Position numbers and translations under genes: made by a program
Part shown: positions 16,839 to 25,812 of the stretch, piece after piece
How the letters are laid out: each line of letters starts with the position of its first letter
How positions within the stretch are numbered: position 1 is the first letter of the stretch
Assembly (NCBI GenBank): GCA_964555935.1
Contig: CAZKUN010000046.1
Location: 1 to 46,291, forward strand
Reading direction: 5' to 3'
DNA length: 46,291 bases
Origin: CAZKUN01 sp964555935
GTDB taxonomy: Bacteria; Armatimonadota; Zipacnadia; Zipacnadales; VGFC01
Notes under the pieces: generated by a model
Told to the model about the DNA's origin: nothing
Databases searched by the model: none
What the model saw: only the letters and a program-made list of their open reading frames with translations

Positions 16839-18704
16839 CTACCCCACCATCAGCCAGATCGGGCTCGACCACGCCATGCGCCCGTCGATCTCGGTTACGC
16901 GCGGGTAGTACCAGACTGCGTCCACTGACGGGTCGATCTCCGGCAGCGCCTGAGTGTCATCAAACTCGCCGGTTAGCAGTCCGAGCGTCGGCGCGGCCGA
17001 TGGCGTGACGTCGAACGTCTGGCCGTCGCACCGAACGACCTCCACGCGCATGATCGCGCGGTGCCCAATCGCCGAGTAAGAGAGACTGCGCGTCTCGCCG
17101 AGTTGCATCGCGGCGTCGCGCGGCACGACCGAGCCCATGCCCCATCCACCGAGGGCGAACTGCAGCAGCGTCCTCTGCCCTTGAGTCGCGTAGCACCGCC
17201 GCGCGTGTAGGGCCGAGTAGACCGCCTCGCGCGTCAGCTCCGGCGCGTAGACGGCCGTCATGCCGCCGACGGTCACCTCATCCGGGTCCAACCCCCCAAG
17301 TGGCGAGCGAGGTTCTGACGGCTGGGCTCGGTGATTGTCGGTCCCGCCAACGAACCCGACCTTCATCCCGCACGCGAGCGCTGCCTGCACCGAACTCCCC
17401 AGTCCGCCGATGTACACGTTCTCGCCGACCTCGTCCTTCTCCATCGACCCGCGGTCCTGGGTGATCTCGATGAGTCGCTCGAACGCCGGGTTATGGGTTG
17501 AGAAATCGTGCTAGGTCCAGAATCGCTCGTAGCTGCTCTCTGAGTGAACGTTGGTATGGTGAGGGATCACGAGCGCGTCCTGACCGGCCAGACTCTCAAA
17601 CAGCGCCTCGGGCGACGATCCCTCGGGCCTCGCCGCGTCCGTCGATGGGAATTACACGTTCTTGTGGCCGATCTTGAAGCCGACCTCGTAGGCCGGAATC
17701 GTGACGAACTCCCCCGGCGAGTTATACAGGTCGTCCAGCGGCATGTCCCGGTCCCAGCAGCTCAGGTTATTCGTGGCAACGCAGAAGTCCAACCCCGCGA
17801 TGTCGCGGCCCCAGCGATAGGCGTATTCCGTGCCTTCCAGCGCGCCGGCGATGATGCCTTCGCCTGTCATGACGTGCAGATCGCCGAAGTAGACGGCATG
17901 GCCCGCGATATCCCCGAAGCCTGGCGCGACGGCGTTGCTCGTGCCGATGATCTCGCTGGCTGCGTCAAAGGCCGTATACCGCGTCACGCGGTCTTGTGCG
18001 AGTGGAGCGGCGAGTTCGGCCTTGCCTCCTCGCACGGTCTCAGAGAGGTCTTCTTCGGCCCCGATCACGCTGATCTGGCCATCATACGCCTCCGAGTGGT
18101 TGCCAAATCGGTCGCGCGCGGCCACGACTACGCGCGTCCTGTCCGCGACCGGCAGGACTTGCCTGGCCGCCACGCTCAGCCGCGCGGCCGGGCCGCCTAT
18201 GATGTCCGTGTACGCCGCCTCAAGCTGCACCCACGGGTCGTTCACCGCGGATTCCGGCGGGGCGGACTTGTTGCCCTCAACATCAGCCCAGATGTCCCAG
18301 ATCGCGCCACGGTGGGCGTGCTCTGGGGCTTGGGCGCGGATGTAGTACCCGCGCGAGTAGCCACCGCGCTCGCCCAGCGTGACCGAGACGGTGTCGCCCG
18401 GCTCAAGCCGCTCGCCGAGCACGTCCACCTGCACGATCGGGGCCTGTCGCCAGTGGGTCGAGATCGGGTGGCAGTTCGTCAGTTCCACCCGACACGTCGT
18501 ACCCGGGCGCGAGGCTTCCGCAGTCACGAGCCCCACTTGCCAGCGCACCATGCCTCGCTGCGGCGGACGGATGCGGATGGCCCCCCCAGGCGCCATTCCT
18601 CGCTCGCCAACAGTGTAGACAACGCGCCACGTGCCGCGATCTCCGGCAACTACGGGGCCGCCGGGATCGATCTTCGCACTGCCGAATGCTCCGCCGTCTT
18701 CCAT
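16839..18704 (-). pseudogene. DUF3604-type (PHP-like) protein gene with two in-frame stop codons
   Basis: One continuous minus-strand frame of 622 codons encodes a protein resembling DUF3604/PHP-like hydrolases: GHAVYFGDLHVMTGEGIIAG, YRWGRDIAGLDFCVATNN, LVIPHHTNVHSESSY, then FVGGTDNHRAQPSE and YSALHARRCYATQGQRTLL. It is interrupted by TAA at 17652-17654, where the context HKNV-stop-FPST suggests Tyr, and by TAG at 17511-17513, where ERFWT-stop-HDFSTHNP suggests Trp or Gln. There is no frameshift, and both halves keep family-like sequence on either side. The preferred start (18704) follows AGGAG; the longer frame runs into repeats. Two independent stops suggest a recent pseudogene. Sequence error or readthrough are alternatives. 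No signal peptide is seen at this start. Confidence 0.78.
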
Positions 18705-18813
18705 CGCGTGTTGCTCCTGTTCCCGTGACGAATGGCCCTCCGACGCAACTGCCCGCATCTCTTCCCGCTGCCCGCGCCCAAAACCTGCGGGTGGAGAGAG
18801 GGTGCGTGCCGTT

Positions 18814-18921
18814 GTCGCGTGTAGGAGGGGTTTCAACCCCGACATGTCGTTGCGTGGCGCAGGCATTCTTGCCTGCGGCCGTCTCCACGGCGTCGGGGTT
18901 GAAACCCCTCCCACACGCGAC
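18814..18921. repeat. REP/BIME-like composite palindrome with GTAG head
   Basis: Two 30-base arms (18814-18843 and 18892-18921) are inverted copies with a single mismatch. Each is itself a palindrome around GGGGTTTCAACCCC, and the left one carries the head GTAGGAGGGG. Between them lies another small palindrome, CGCAGGC-ATTCTT-GCCTGCG (18859-18878). The nested layout matches repetitive extragenic palindromes of the GTAG class. It lies in the 423-bp gap between the DUF3604-type gene and the glycyl radical enzyme gene. Confidence 0.75.
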
Positions 18922-19051
18922 ACGGACCTCATCACTCCAGCAACCTCTAGACTTCGACACAGCCGCGAATAGTAGTCCTCGCAAGGCGTTTGAGCTGCCA
19001 GCGGCGAAAACACTCTCGACAGTTGACTCCTGGAAGTGGTTTCAAGACCCC

Positions 19052-19075
19052 GTAGGTCGGATCTCCAGATCCGAC
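19052..19075. repeat. Second GTAG-headed palindrome (REP-like)
   Basis: GTAG (19052-19055) is followed by a perfect 9-bp stem, arms 19056-19064 and 19067-19075 around CC. It has the same head-plus-palindrome layout as the composite 130 bp upstream but a different stem sequence. It lies 53 bp before the glycyl radical enzyme start. Confidence 0.6.
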
Positions 19076-19127
19076 AGGCCCGGTCGTTGGGGTTTTGCAG
19101 CCAGTTCCAGTCATCGGGCAGGTACGC

Positions 19128-21476
19128 ATGGCACTCGCCATCGATTCAGCACGCGCGCAGACAGACCACGCTCACGAGCGCATCGAACGCCTCAAGGCGC
19201 GCATGCTTGAGGGTCCGCGCACTCCCACTGGGTGGCGCGCGTTGGCGTTCTGTCAGGCCGCGCTGGAGCATGCCGGCGACTCGCTGATGATGCGCCGGGC
19301 CGCCGGTCTCGCGCGGACGGTGGAGCTATGCCCGGCCGCGATCCGCGACGACGAACTCATCGTCGGCGACCACCATTTCGGGGAAGAACCGGGCATCGAT
19401 GGCAACATCGATTTTCCGGACATGCAGCCGCACCTGTTCGCCGACGCCTCGGAGAGGTTGGAAGCCGAGCTGGCGAAGACGGGCCTGTCTGATGCGGATC
19501 GCGACATCGTCCTCAGCCTGGTCGGGAGAGCGGATCTGTTTCAGCCGCCGGGCAACGCGCCGCCCGCGCCCAAGGAAGTTGCGCTCGTGCAGGAAGCCGG
19601 GGGCACCTTCGGCTGGGGCACGTCGCTGAATCACAGCGTCCGCGACTTCACCAAAGTCATGCGGGTCGGGTTTGAGGGCATTGAGCGCGAGATCGACGAG
19701 CGGATCGCCCGCCTGAGGATGGAGGATCCCGACGATCTGAAACGGATGCCCTTCCTCCGCGCCGCGAAAGCGTCCGCTCGCGGCTGCGCCCGGATCGGGC
19801 GGAAGTATGCGTCCGAGGCCCGGCGGCTCGCCGCCGAGGCCGAGTCCGATGAGCGCCGGCAGGAGTTGCTTGAGGTCGCCGATGGCTGCGAGCAAGTGCC
19901 CGCCAGGCCGGCCCGCACGCTCCGCGAAGCCGCTCAGGCCCTCTGGTTCGCGCACATCCTCACCTGCGCCGAAGACCAGATCAACGCGAACTCCATTGGC
20001 CGGATCGATCAGATGCTCCAGCCCTACTACGCGGCCGACATCGCCGCCGGTCGTCTCGACGAAGCGGGAGCGCTGGAGCTGGTGAAGCACCTGTGGCTGA
20101 AGCTCTGGCGCGGCTACGACGTCCAGCAGATGCAGATCGGCGGGCAACTGGCCGATGGCTCCGACGCGACGAACGACATCTCATACCTAGCGCTTCGGGC
20201 GACCGAGGACCTCGGCCTCGTGCGCTGTCTCTCCGTGCGTGTCCACCAGAACACGCCGCGGCGCCTGCTCGACCGGGCCGTCGACCTCGTCAGCCAAGGT
20301 GGGGGAGTCCCGTTCTTCTTCAACGACGACGCGATCATTCCCGCCCTGCTCGACAAGGGAATCACGCTCGAACACGCTCGCGACTATGCCATCATCGGCT
20401 GCGTCGAGGTCACCATCCCTGGCAAGGCCTGCCCCCACGCCGTCAGCCACAACACCAACCTCGCCAAGTGCCTCGAACTCGCGCTGAACGACGGGTTCGA
20501 CCCGAGGATAGGCAAACAGGTCGGGCCGAAGACCGGCGACCCTCGACAGTTCACGAGCGCCGAACACGTCTGGGAAGCCTACCGGCTTCAGGCTGAGCAG
20601 GTCTGCCGCGTGGGGGCGTATATCTCGAACTCCGGCCAGCTCAGTCAGATGACGGCCTGGCCGCAAGTCTACCGATCGATCCTCACCGACGACTGCATCG
20701 AGCGCGGGCTGGAGATGAACTCAGGTGGGTCGATCTACAATTACCATTCCGTCTCCGCCATAGGCATTCCTAACGTCGCCGATTCGCTCTACGCCGTGCA
20801 GAAGCTCGTGTTCGAGGACGAGCAGCTATCCATGGACGAGTTGCTTGACGCGCTCGCATGCGACTTCGAGGGCGACGAGCCGTTGCGGCAGATGCTGCTC
20901 AACCGGGCGGAGAAATACGGGAACGACTGCGCCGAGGTCGATGCTTGGGCCGCGCGCGTGGCGGAGCACTTCTGCGACTACCTGGGATCGCTGAAGACCT
21001 GGTTCGGCGGCACGTTTTTCGCCCACCTGTTCAGCTTCCTGTGGAATGTCGAGCCGTGTGGCGCGCAGACCGGGGCCTTGCCCGACGGTCGCCGCGCCCA
21101 CGAGCCACTTGCGTATAGCCTCTCCGCCACCGCGGGGCGCGACCGCGAAGGCGTGACGGCCTTTCTCAACTCGCTCGCCAGGATTCCGCACCAGAAAGCG
21201 GCCGGCTCGAGTTCGGCGATCATCGAACTCTCGCCCGGCTTCTTCAAAGGGGATGATCGCGAGAAGCTGACTGAACTCATCCACTCCGGGATCCAGGCTG
21301 GCGTGGGGCAGATGCAGTTCAACGTCGTCAGCGCCGAGCGCTTGCAGCAGGCTCAGGACGATCCCGAGCGCTTCGGCAACATCATCGTGAGGGTCTCCGG
21401 CTTCAGCCAGGAGTTCCGCCTCGTCGCCAAGCCTCTCCAGGACCACATCATCGAGCGGACGAAGCACGTGGGCTAA
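19128..21476 (+). CDS. Glycyl radical enzyme (pyruvate formate-lyase superfamily, eliminase-like)
   Basis: A 782-residue product. The thiyl-radical loop reads IIGCVEVTIPGK (Cys425, Glu427), and the C-terminal glycyl radical site reads IVRVSGFSQEF (Gly758, 24 residues from the end). The usual Tyr after Gly is Phe here. GCVE, rather than the adjacent Cys-Cys of true pyruvate formate-lyase, places it with dehydratase and eliminase types such as diol dehydratases or CutC. Such enzymes are oxygen-sensitive and need a radical-SAM activase; none is encoded in this window. The start at 19128 has only a weak ribosome site (GGCAGGT). Its stop overlaps that of the convergent lyase gene. Substrate unknown; a role in anaerobic sugar or amino-acid breakdown is inference. 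Confidence 0.9.
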   Translation: MALAIDSARAQTDHAHERIERLKARMLEGPRTPTGWRALAFCQAALEHAGDSLMMRRAAGLARTVELCPAAIRDDELIVGDHHFGEEPGIDGNIDFPDMQPHLFADASERLEAELAKTGLSDADRDIVLSLVGRADLFQPPGNAPPAPKEVALVQEAGGTFGWGTSLNHSVRDFTKVMRVGFEGIEREIDERIARLRMEDPDDLKRMPFLRAAKASARGCARIGRKYASEARRLAAEAESDERRQELLEVADGCEQVPARPARTLREAAQALWFAHILTCAEDQINANSIGRIDQMLQPYYAADIAAGRLDEAGALELVKHLWLKLWRGYDVQQMQIGGQLADGSDATNDISYLALRATEDLGLVRCLSVRVHQNTPRRLLDRAVDLVSQGGGVPFFFNDDAIIPALLDKGITLEHARDYAIIGCVEVTIPGKACPHAVSHNTNLAKCLELALNDGFDPRIGKQVGPKTGDPRQFTSAEHVWEAYRLQAEQVCRVGAYISNSGQLSQMTAWPQVYRSILTDDCIERGLEMNSGGSIYNYHSVSAIGIPNVADSLYAVQKLVFEDEQLSMDELLDALACDFEGDEPLRQMLLNRAEKYGNDCAEVDAWAARVAEHFCDYLGSLKTWFGGTFFAHLFSFLWNVEPCGAQTGALPDGRRAHEPLAYSLSATAGRDREGVTAFLNSLARIPHQKAAGSSSAIIELSPGFFKGDDREKLTELIHSGIQAGVGQMQFNVVSAERLQQAQDDPERFGNIIVRVSGFSQEFRLVAKPLQDHIIERTKHVG

Positions 21477-24400
21477 GGCGTCGCCGGCACGCGCCCCGCT
21501 TCCTCGCCGGCCCGTATCACCGTCACGTCCGTCGTGCCCGATCCCGTTAGGGCGCCGTCGTCTCCGACGGAAACGCGCGCCATCGTCGGAATGCGGAAGC
21601 GGTCGCCGATCTGCACGTCGCAGATGATGAACTCATCCCCCGCGCCCATGCCCTCGGTCGATTCCACGTGGCACCTCATGAGCTGGCCGAACTCCGTCTG
21701 CGTGAGCGTCGTCTCGAAGCCCTCACCCTTGATGCGTTTGCCGCTGAAGAACTGAGTGCCCGGCACGCTGTCGCTCCGGGCGTACTCGTGGGCGAGCAGG
21801 CTGACGAATTCCGTCTCGGTCTGCGGATCATCTTCGAGAATACCCGTACCGAGGATGAGCGACGGGCTTTCAAGCACGATGCGCGAGCCACCGTCAATGG
21901 CCTCCACGCGCGCGATGCGGTGGGGCGTGTTGCGGCTATACGAGTCGCTCTCGAATAGGATGAGCTGCCCGTTGAGTCGCCCATCGGTCGGCAGCGCTGC
22001 TTCGGTCTCGATGGTCGCCTGAGCTTCATCGACCTTGGCGGCGATCCCGGCGAATTCGGCCTCGCCGCACGTCACTCGCAGGTCGCCCAGTGCCATCTCC
22101 TTCGCGCCGATCATGTGGATCTCGCGCGGCTCGTTGCCGACCAACCGCACGTGCGCGAACGCGCCCTGCAGCGAGGCTGTGATGCCCTCGCCCGTGAATG
22201 ATCCGGTCGCCGATAGGATCACATCCTGCCGGTCGCCGTCGAGCGTCACAACGAGTCCCGCCGGCTGAGTCTCGGCGTCACCGTCACCGGTGAGCCGCTC
22301 CGTCCCGACCACGAACGGCTTCGATTCAGCCGGGTCCGCCTCCTCGGGCTTCGTGAGCCACAGGCCCCGCACGCCGAACCAGTGGTTCTCCCCGTCGCCC
22401 GCGCCCACCGCGCGGACCGCGGCCGCGTGCGTGCCGGCCGCCAGTTCGCGAACGCCAAGCTCCGTCAGCGTCCCGCGGGTCTCGGGATCCGTGCCGATCG
22501 CCTCGGCGCCGAACGGCTCGCCGTCGATCAGCACCTGCACGCTGCCGTAAGATGGGGAGGTGTAATGCTCGAGCCCAACCACGTATTCGCCCGTCTCCGC
22601 CACCTCGAATTCCCACTGCATCTCGTCGCCGACAGCCCCCGCCTTGTGCAGCAGCACGCCGATGCTCGAGATCAGTTTGACCTCGCCGCCGGTGGCCGTC
22701 GCCGACGTCGCGATCGTCCCCGAGCCGTAGCGCGTGCCGGCTTGGGCCTGACCGTAGGGCTCCATCACGCCGATGAACGTGCTGGCGAGTGGCTCTTCGC
22801 CGGCGGCCTCACGGCGCGCGACGGCGACGCTCGTCTTCGGCAAGTGCGGGTAGATCCCAGGCGCCCACGCGCTAATGACCTCTGTGCCCGGTTGCCCGAG
22901 CACGGTGAGGCGGAAGCTGGACTCGCCATCCGGCAGCTCCCACGAGGCCGACCACGCATCGTCGCTCGACGCGCGTCTAGGCTCCATGATGAACCCGAGC
23001 CCGTTGCCCGGCGGCGGATTCCAGTACGGTCTGTTCGGGTACCCGTCCATGTCGCCGTCGTTCAGTTGCAGCGCGCCCCAGTTCACGTCTGTCCCGGCCA
23101 GCGAGCCCTCCGCGGCCTCGCCCAACTCGACGCCTGCAAACTCGGCGCTGTCGGCCAGCGAGTGCAGTAGGTAATCGTGCTGCTTTCCGCCCACCACGCG
23201 GAAGATGTCGACGAGGTACGCGTTCTCGCCCTCGCCGATCATCGCTACGAGTCGTCGGTATGTCGTCACGCCTTGCGCGACGTAACTCGCGTCGGACGAG
23301 ACATCCATGAGCTGCAGGCCCGCCAAGTCGGCGAACTGGTGCAGGCTGCCCCCCGTGCCGCTGCCATCTCGCATTTGCGGCGTCTCGTCGACGACCACCA
23401 AGTTGTGGCTCGCCGTTTCCTTCGACCAGCCGACCTGCGTGTGGGTTGATCCCAAGCCATAGCCCAGGTCGTACGTCAGCTCGTACCCGAGCGCGTAGTA
23501 GTTCAGGTTCAGGTCGTCCAGGTGCCCGTGGTTCAGCGTCGGCCCGAAGCGGATCAGGGCGGACTGAGCTTGCGGCCCCGTGCCCGCTCTCAGAATGCCG
23601 ATTCCCTTCTGCCCGAAGAACTCCGATTCGTGAATCCTCCGCCGGATCAATGGGTGGAGTTCGCCCGCCGATGCCGGCACGTCGCCGGCATGGAATAGCA
23701 TCCACGGCATCTCAGCTCGGCCGTTGCGCGCGCCGGCGATGTCGCCGCCCGTCAGCGCGCCCAGCAGAGACGCGAACTTCGCCTTCTCGGCGTCACCCGA
23801 GACGCGAGCATAGAGACGCTCGGCGAGTCGGTAGTCGAAGTTCGATGTCAGCTCATCGGGCAGGTACTCCTTGGCGGTGTCTGGGCCTGAGTCTCCGAAC
23901 CTCGGTCGCTTCCCCGCGCAGTTGAAGCTGAGTTGCGGCAGCACGTAGAAGCTCTGAAACTGCGCGTCATCGTACAGGTTCACGCCATTAGGGTACTTCT
24001 CGCTCCGGTAGTTGATGAGGGGCTCCGCGAAAGTGAGATAGAGACTCCGGGTGTGGTCCGCGTAGCCCGTCGATGTCTCGAAGTATCGCCCGTCGCGGTC
24101 GACGTTGTTGCGCACTTGGCTGAGAATCCCATACGGACCGTCGTATGCCCAGTCAATGTACCACGGGATGCCGAGGCAGGCCCCCACCGCGAGCGCGCCG
24201 CGGATGTAGTCGGCCTCGCCGTTGTGGAGGCGCCCCTTCAGCGACTGTTTGTAGCAGTAAGTCGCCCCGTTTTGCAGCAGGTTGACCTCGATGTTCTCGC
24301 GCCGCGTCAGGCCCTCCGTCACCGACGGCTCATCCAGCGACGCGCTGGTATAGATCTGGTCATACCAGTCGGTGAAGTGGATCAGCACGCGCGCGACTTG

Positions 24401-25531
24401 GTACCACGGCCGCGCAAAACGCCCGCTCGGCGGCGTGCTCGGGTAGTCCCACGATCCTGCGTCACACTCCGGGTAGATGTCCGCCAGCAAGTCGAGTATG
24501 AAGGCTACTCGCTCTGCGTAGCGCTCGTCGCCCGTCAGCGTGTAGGTGAACGCCAGCGGCTGCAGCACCTTGAACTGCAGCGTCTCGGTGACCCACGCGT
24601 TGTAGGAGCCGACGAAGTAGTGGATCCGTCCGTCCGGGCCAGTGTAGCCCTCGCCTTCGTCGGGGTGGTCATCATCGGGCAGCACGTGCCCGTTCATGCA
24701 CGTGACGTACCCCGGATTCTCGAAGCTACACCGCGCTCCACCCCACGTGCCCCATCGCGCCCGGCAGATCGGACAGCCCGTGAATCCATACGCAAACGCC
24801 GAGCCGGGCTTGGGGATCACCGACCGGAACCACGCCTCGTCCTTCGCCATCCACGTGTCCGCCGTCGCCCTCGTCGATTCAGACCACTTTTTCGCCCACT
24901 CATCCGTCTGGATACGTGTTCGAGCCCGCGCCACGTCATCCGGCGTCATGTACACGCACGGATGCGTGTCCCGGCCTTGGGGTGTCACGTCCGCGTCCTT
25001 CCATCCAACAGTTGGGGGCATCTTCACTCGCACCTTCTGCTCGGGGTCGGCGAAGACCATCAGTTGCTGTAGCGTCACGTAGTGTTTCTCCCGCTCGTGC
25101 GGCTCGAGGATCTCGAGCCTCAGCCACGCCACCTCTCGCGGCTCGAACCTGATGACAACCGGCGCCGCCTGGTCCTCGAGTTGTGTCTCGAGATTGCTGC
25201 CATCCGAGAAGGAAACTCGCAGGCTCTTCCAGTTCGAGTAGATGTGGGCGTTGGTCCCGGTCTGGACGAAGGCGATCGTGTCGATCTCGGCCGGTGCGGC
25301 GAGCGTCAGCGTGACCCAGACGGGGAAGGTGGAACGAGACTGCGAGCACCACCACGTCCGCCGGTCGCCATCGATGGCGGAATCGATGCCATACTTCGCG
25401 CCGACCAGCCCGGCCGAACTCGATGCCTCGATTTGGGCGCCTACGGCCAGGTTGGGCACGCCGCCCGTTCGAATCTCGCCGTCCGCGAATGCGCCCGTCA
25501 CGAGCACCATCGCACGCAATGCCTGCAGCAT
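21473..25531 (-). CDS. Giant heparinase-like lyase with N-terminal F5/8 type C domain (1352 aa)
   Basis: After a signal (MLQALRAMVLVTGAFA) comes a discoidin-like carbohydrate-binding domain at about 25-165 (YGIDSAIDGDRRTWWCSQS, PVWVTLTLAAPAEIDTIAF). An alpha-toroid follows with Cys pairs FTGCPICRARWGTW and YVTCMNGHVLPD, and HLTG-style helices such as LTGDERYAERVAFILDLL. The heparinase II/III signature is LNHGHLDDLNLNYYALG near 665-680, then YDLGYG and ETASHNLVVVDETPQ. Further beta-rich modules follow, and the C terminus resembles that of the 1015-residue lyase. It should be exported and cleave a uronic-acid polymer; the substrate is unknown. AGGAG lies eight bases before the ATG. Its stop overlaps that of the convergent glycyl radical enzyme gene by four bases. 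A palindromic array sits upstream. Confidence 0.87.
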   Translation of the reverse strand: MLQALRAMVLVTGAFADGEIRTGGVPNLAVGAQIEASSSAGLVGAKYGIDSAIDGDRRTWWCSQSRSTFPVWVTLTLAAPAEIDTIAFVQTGTNAHIYSNWKSLRVSFSDGSNLETQLEDQAAPVVIRFEPREVAWLRLEILEPHEREKHYVTLQQLMVFADPEQKVRVKMPPTVGWKDADVTPQGRDTHPCVYMTPDDVARARTRIQTDEWAKKWSESTRATADTWMAKDEAWFRSVIPKPGSAFAYGFTGCPICRARWGTWGGARCSFENPGYVTCMNGHVLPDDDHPDEGEGYTGPDGRIHYFVGSYNAWVTETLQFKVLQPLAFTYTLTGDERYAERVAFILDLLADIYPECDAGSWDYPSTPPSGRFARPWYQVARVLIHFTDWYDQIYTSASLDEPSVTEGLTRRENIEVNLLQNGATYCYKQSLKGRLHNGEADYIRGALAVGACLGIPWYIDWAYDGPYGILSQVRNNVDRDGRYFETSTGYADHTRSLYLTFAEPLINYRSEKYPNGVNLYDDAQFQSFYVLPQLSFNCAGKRPRFGDSGPDTAKEYLPDELTSNFDYRLAERLYARVSGDAEKAKFASLLGALTGGDIAGARNGRAEMPWMLFHAGDVPASAGELHPLIRRRIHESEFFGQKGIGILRAGTGPQAQSALIRFGPTLNHGHLDDLNLNYYALGYELTYDLGYGLGSTHTQVGWSKETASHNLVVVDETPQMRDGSGTGGSLHQFADLAGLQLMDVSSDASYVAQGVTTYRRLVAMIGEGENAYLVDIFRVVGGKQHDYLLHSLADSAEFAGVELGEAAEGSLAGTDVNWGALQLNDGDMDGYPNRPYWNPPPGNGLGFIMEPRRASSDDAWSASWELPDGESSFRLTVLGQPGTEVISAWAPGIYPHLPKTSVAVARREAAGEEPLASTFIGVMEPYGQAQAGTRYGSGTIATSATATGGEVKLISSIGVLLHKAGAVGDEMQWEFEVAETGEYVVGLEHYTSPSYGSVQVLIDGEPFGAEAIGTDPETRGTLTELGVRELAAGTHAAAVRAVGAGDGENHWFGVRGLWLTKPEEADPAESKPFVVGTERLTGDGDAETQPAGLVVTLDGDRQDVILSATGSFTGEGITASLQGAFAHVRLVGNEPREIHMIGAKEMALGDLRVTCGEAEFAGIAAKVDEAQATIETEAALPTDGRLNGQLILFESDSYSRNTPHRIARVEAIDGGSRIVLESPSLILGTGILEDDPQTETEFVSLLAHEYARSDSVPGTQFFSGKRIKGEGFETTLTQTEFGQLMRCHVESTEGMGAGDEFIICDVQIGDRFRIPTMARVSVGDDGALTGSGTTDVTVIRAGEEAGRVPATP

Positions 25532-25620
25532 GTGGATCTCCTAAAGGTGTCTTGCGTGGACCAGTTCATCCCCGTAGCGACGTGGAAACTCCGCGAGTTT
25601 CCCTTCCTGCCCCGTCGAAT

Positions 25621-25770
25621 GCCGTCTGTCGTCACGTGACGACAAGGCTCCCGCCCTGTCGAGTGCCGTCTGTCGTCACGTGACGACAAAGCTCCCGCCC
25701 CGTCGAATGCCGTCTGTCGTCACGTGACGACAAGGCTCCCGCCCCGTCTAATGCCGTCTGTCGTCGTAGG
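25621..25770. repeat. 44-bp tandem repeat, three full copies, each with an 18-bp palindrome
   Basis: Units at 25621-25664, 25665-25708 and 25709-25752 differ by only a few bases, and a fourth partial unit starts at 25753 (GCCGTCTGTCGTC). Each full unit contains the perfect palindrome TGTCGTCACGTGACGACA (25627-25644, 25671-25688, 25715-25732). The 44-bp period is close to four helical turns, so the palindromes face roughly the same side of the DNA. A partial copy of the unit end also precedes the first unit. It lies 90 bp upstream of the giant lyase start. It may be an operator array or a selfish palindromic repeat; there are no variable spacers, so it is not CRISPR. Confidence 0.85.
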
Positions 25771-25812
25771 ACAGGCGTAGGGAAACTCGGTGTCTGAGTT
25801 CCCGCGCCTGTC
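25770..25812 (-). terminator. Hairpin at the sialidase stop codon
   Basis: An imperfect stem runs from 25770-25788 to 25796-25812 with two small bulges and a 7-base loop. On the minus strand it begins at the stop codon of the sialidase gene. It may terminate or attenuate transcription before the lyase gene. Confidence 0.5.

Noticed and set aside
16839..18704. Alternative genetic code (stop reassignment)
   Set aside because: TAA, TAG and TGA all end other intact genes in the window, so a general reassignment is not supported.
18705..19013. N-terminal extension of the DUF3604-type gene
   Set aside because: It crosses the REP palindromes and translates to low-quality sequence; the ATG at 18704 has AGGAG upstream.
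25621..25752. CRISPR array
   Set aside because: The units are contiguous tandem repeats without variable spacers, and no cas genes are present.
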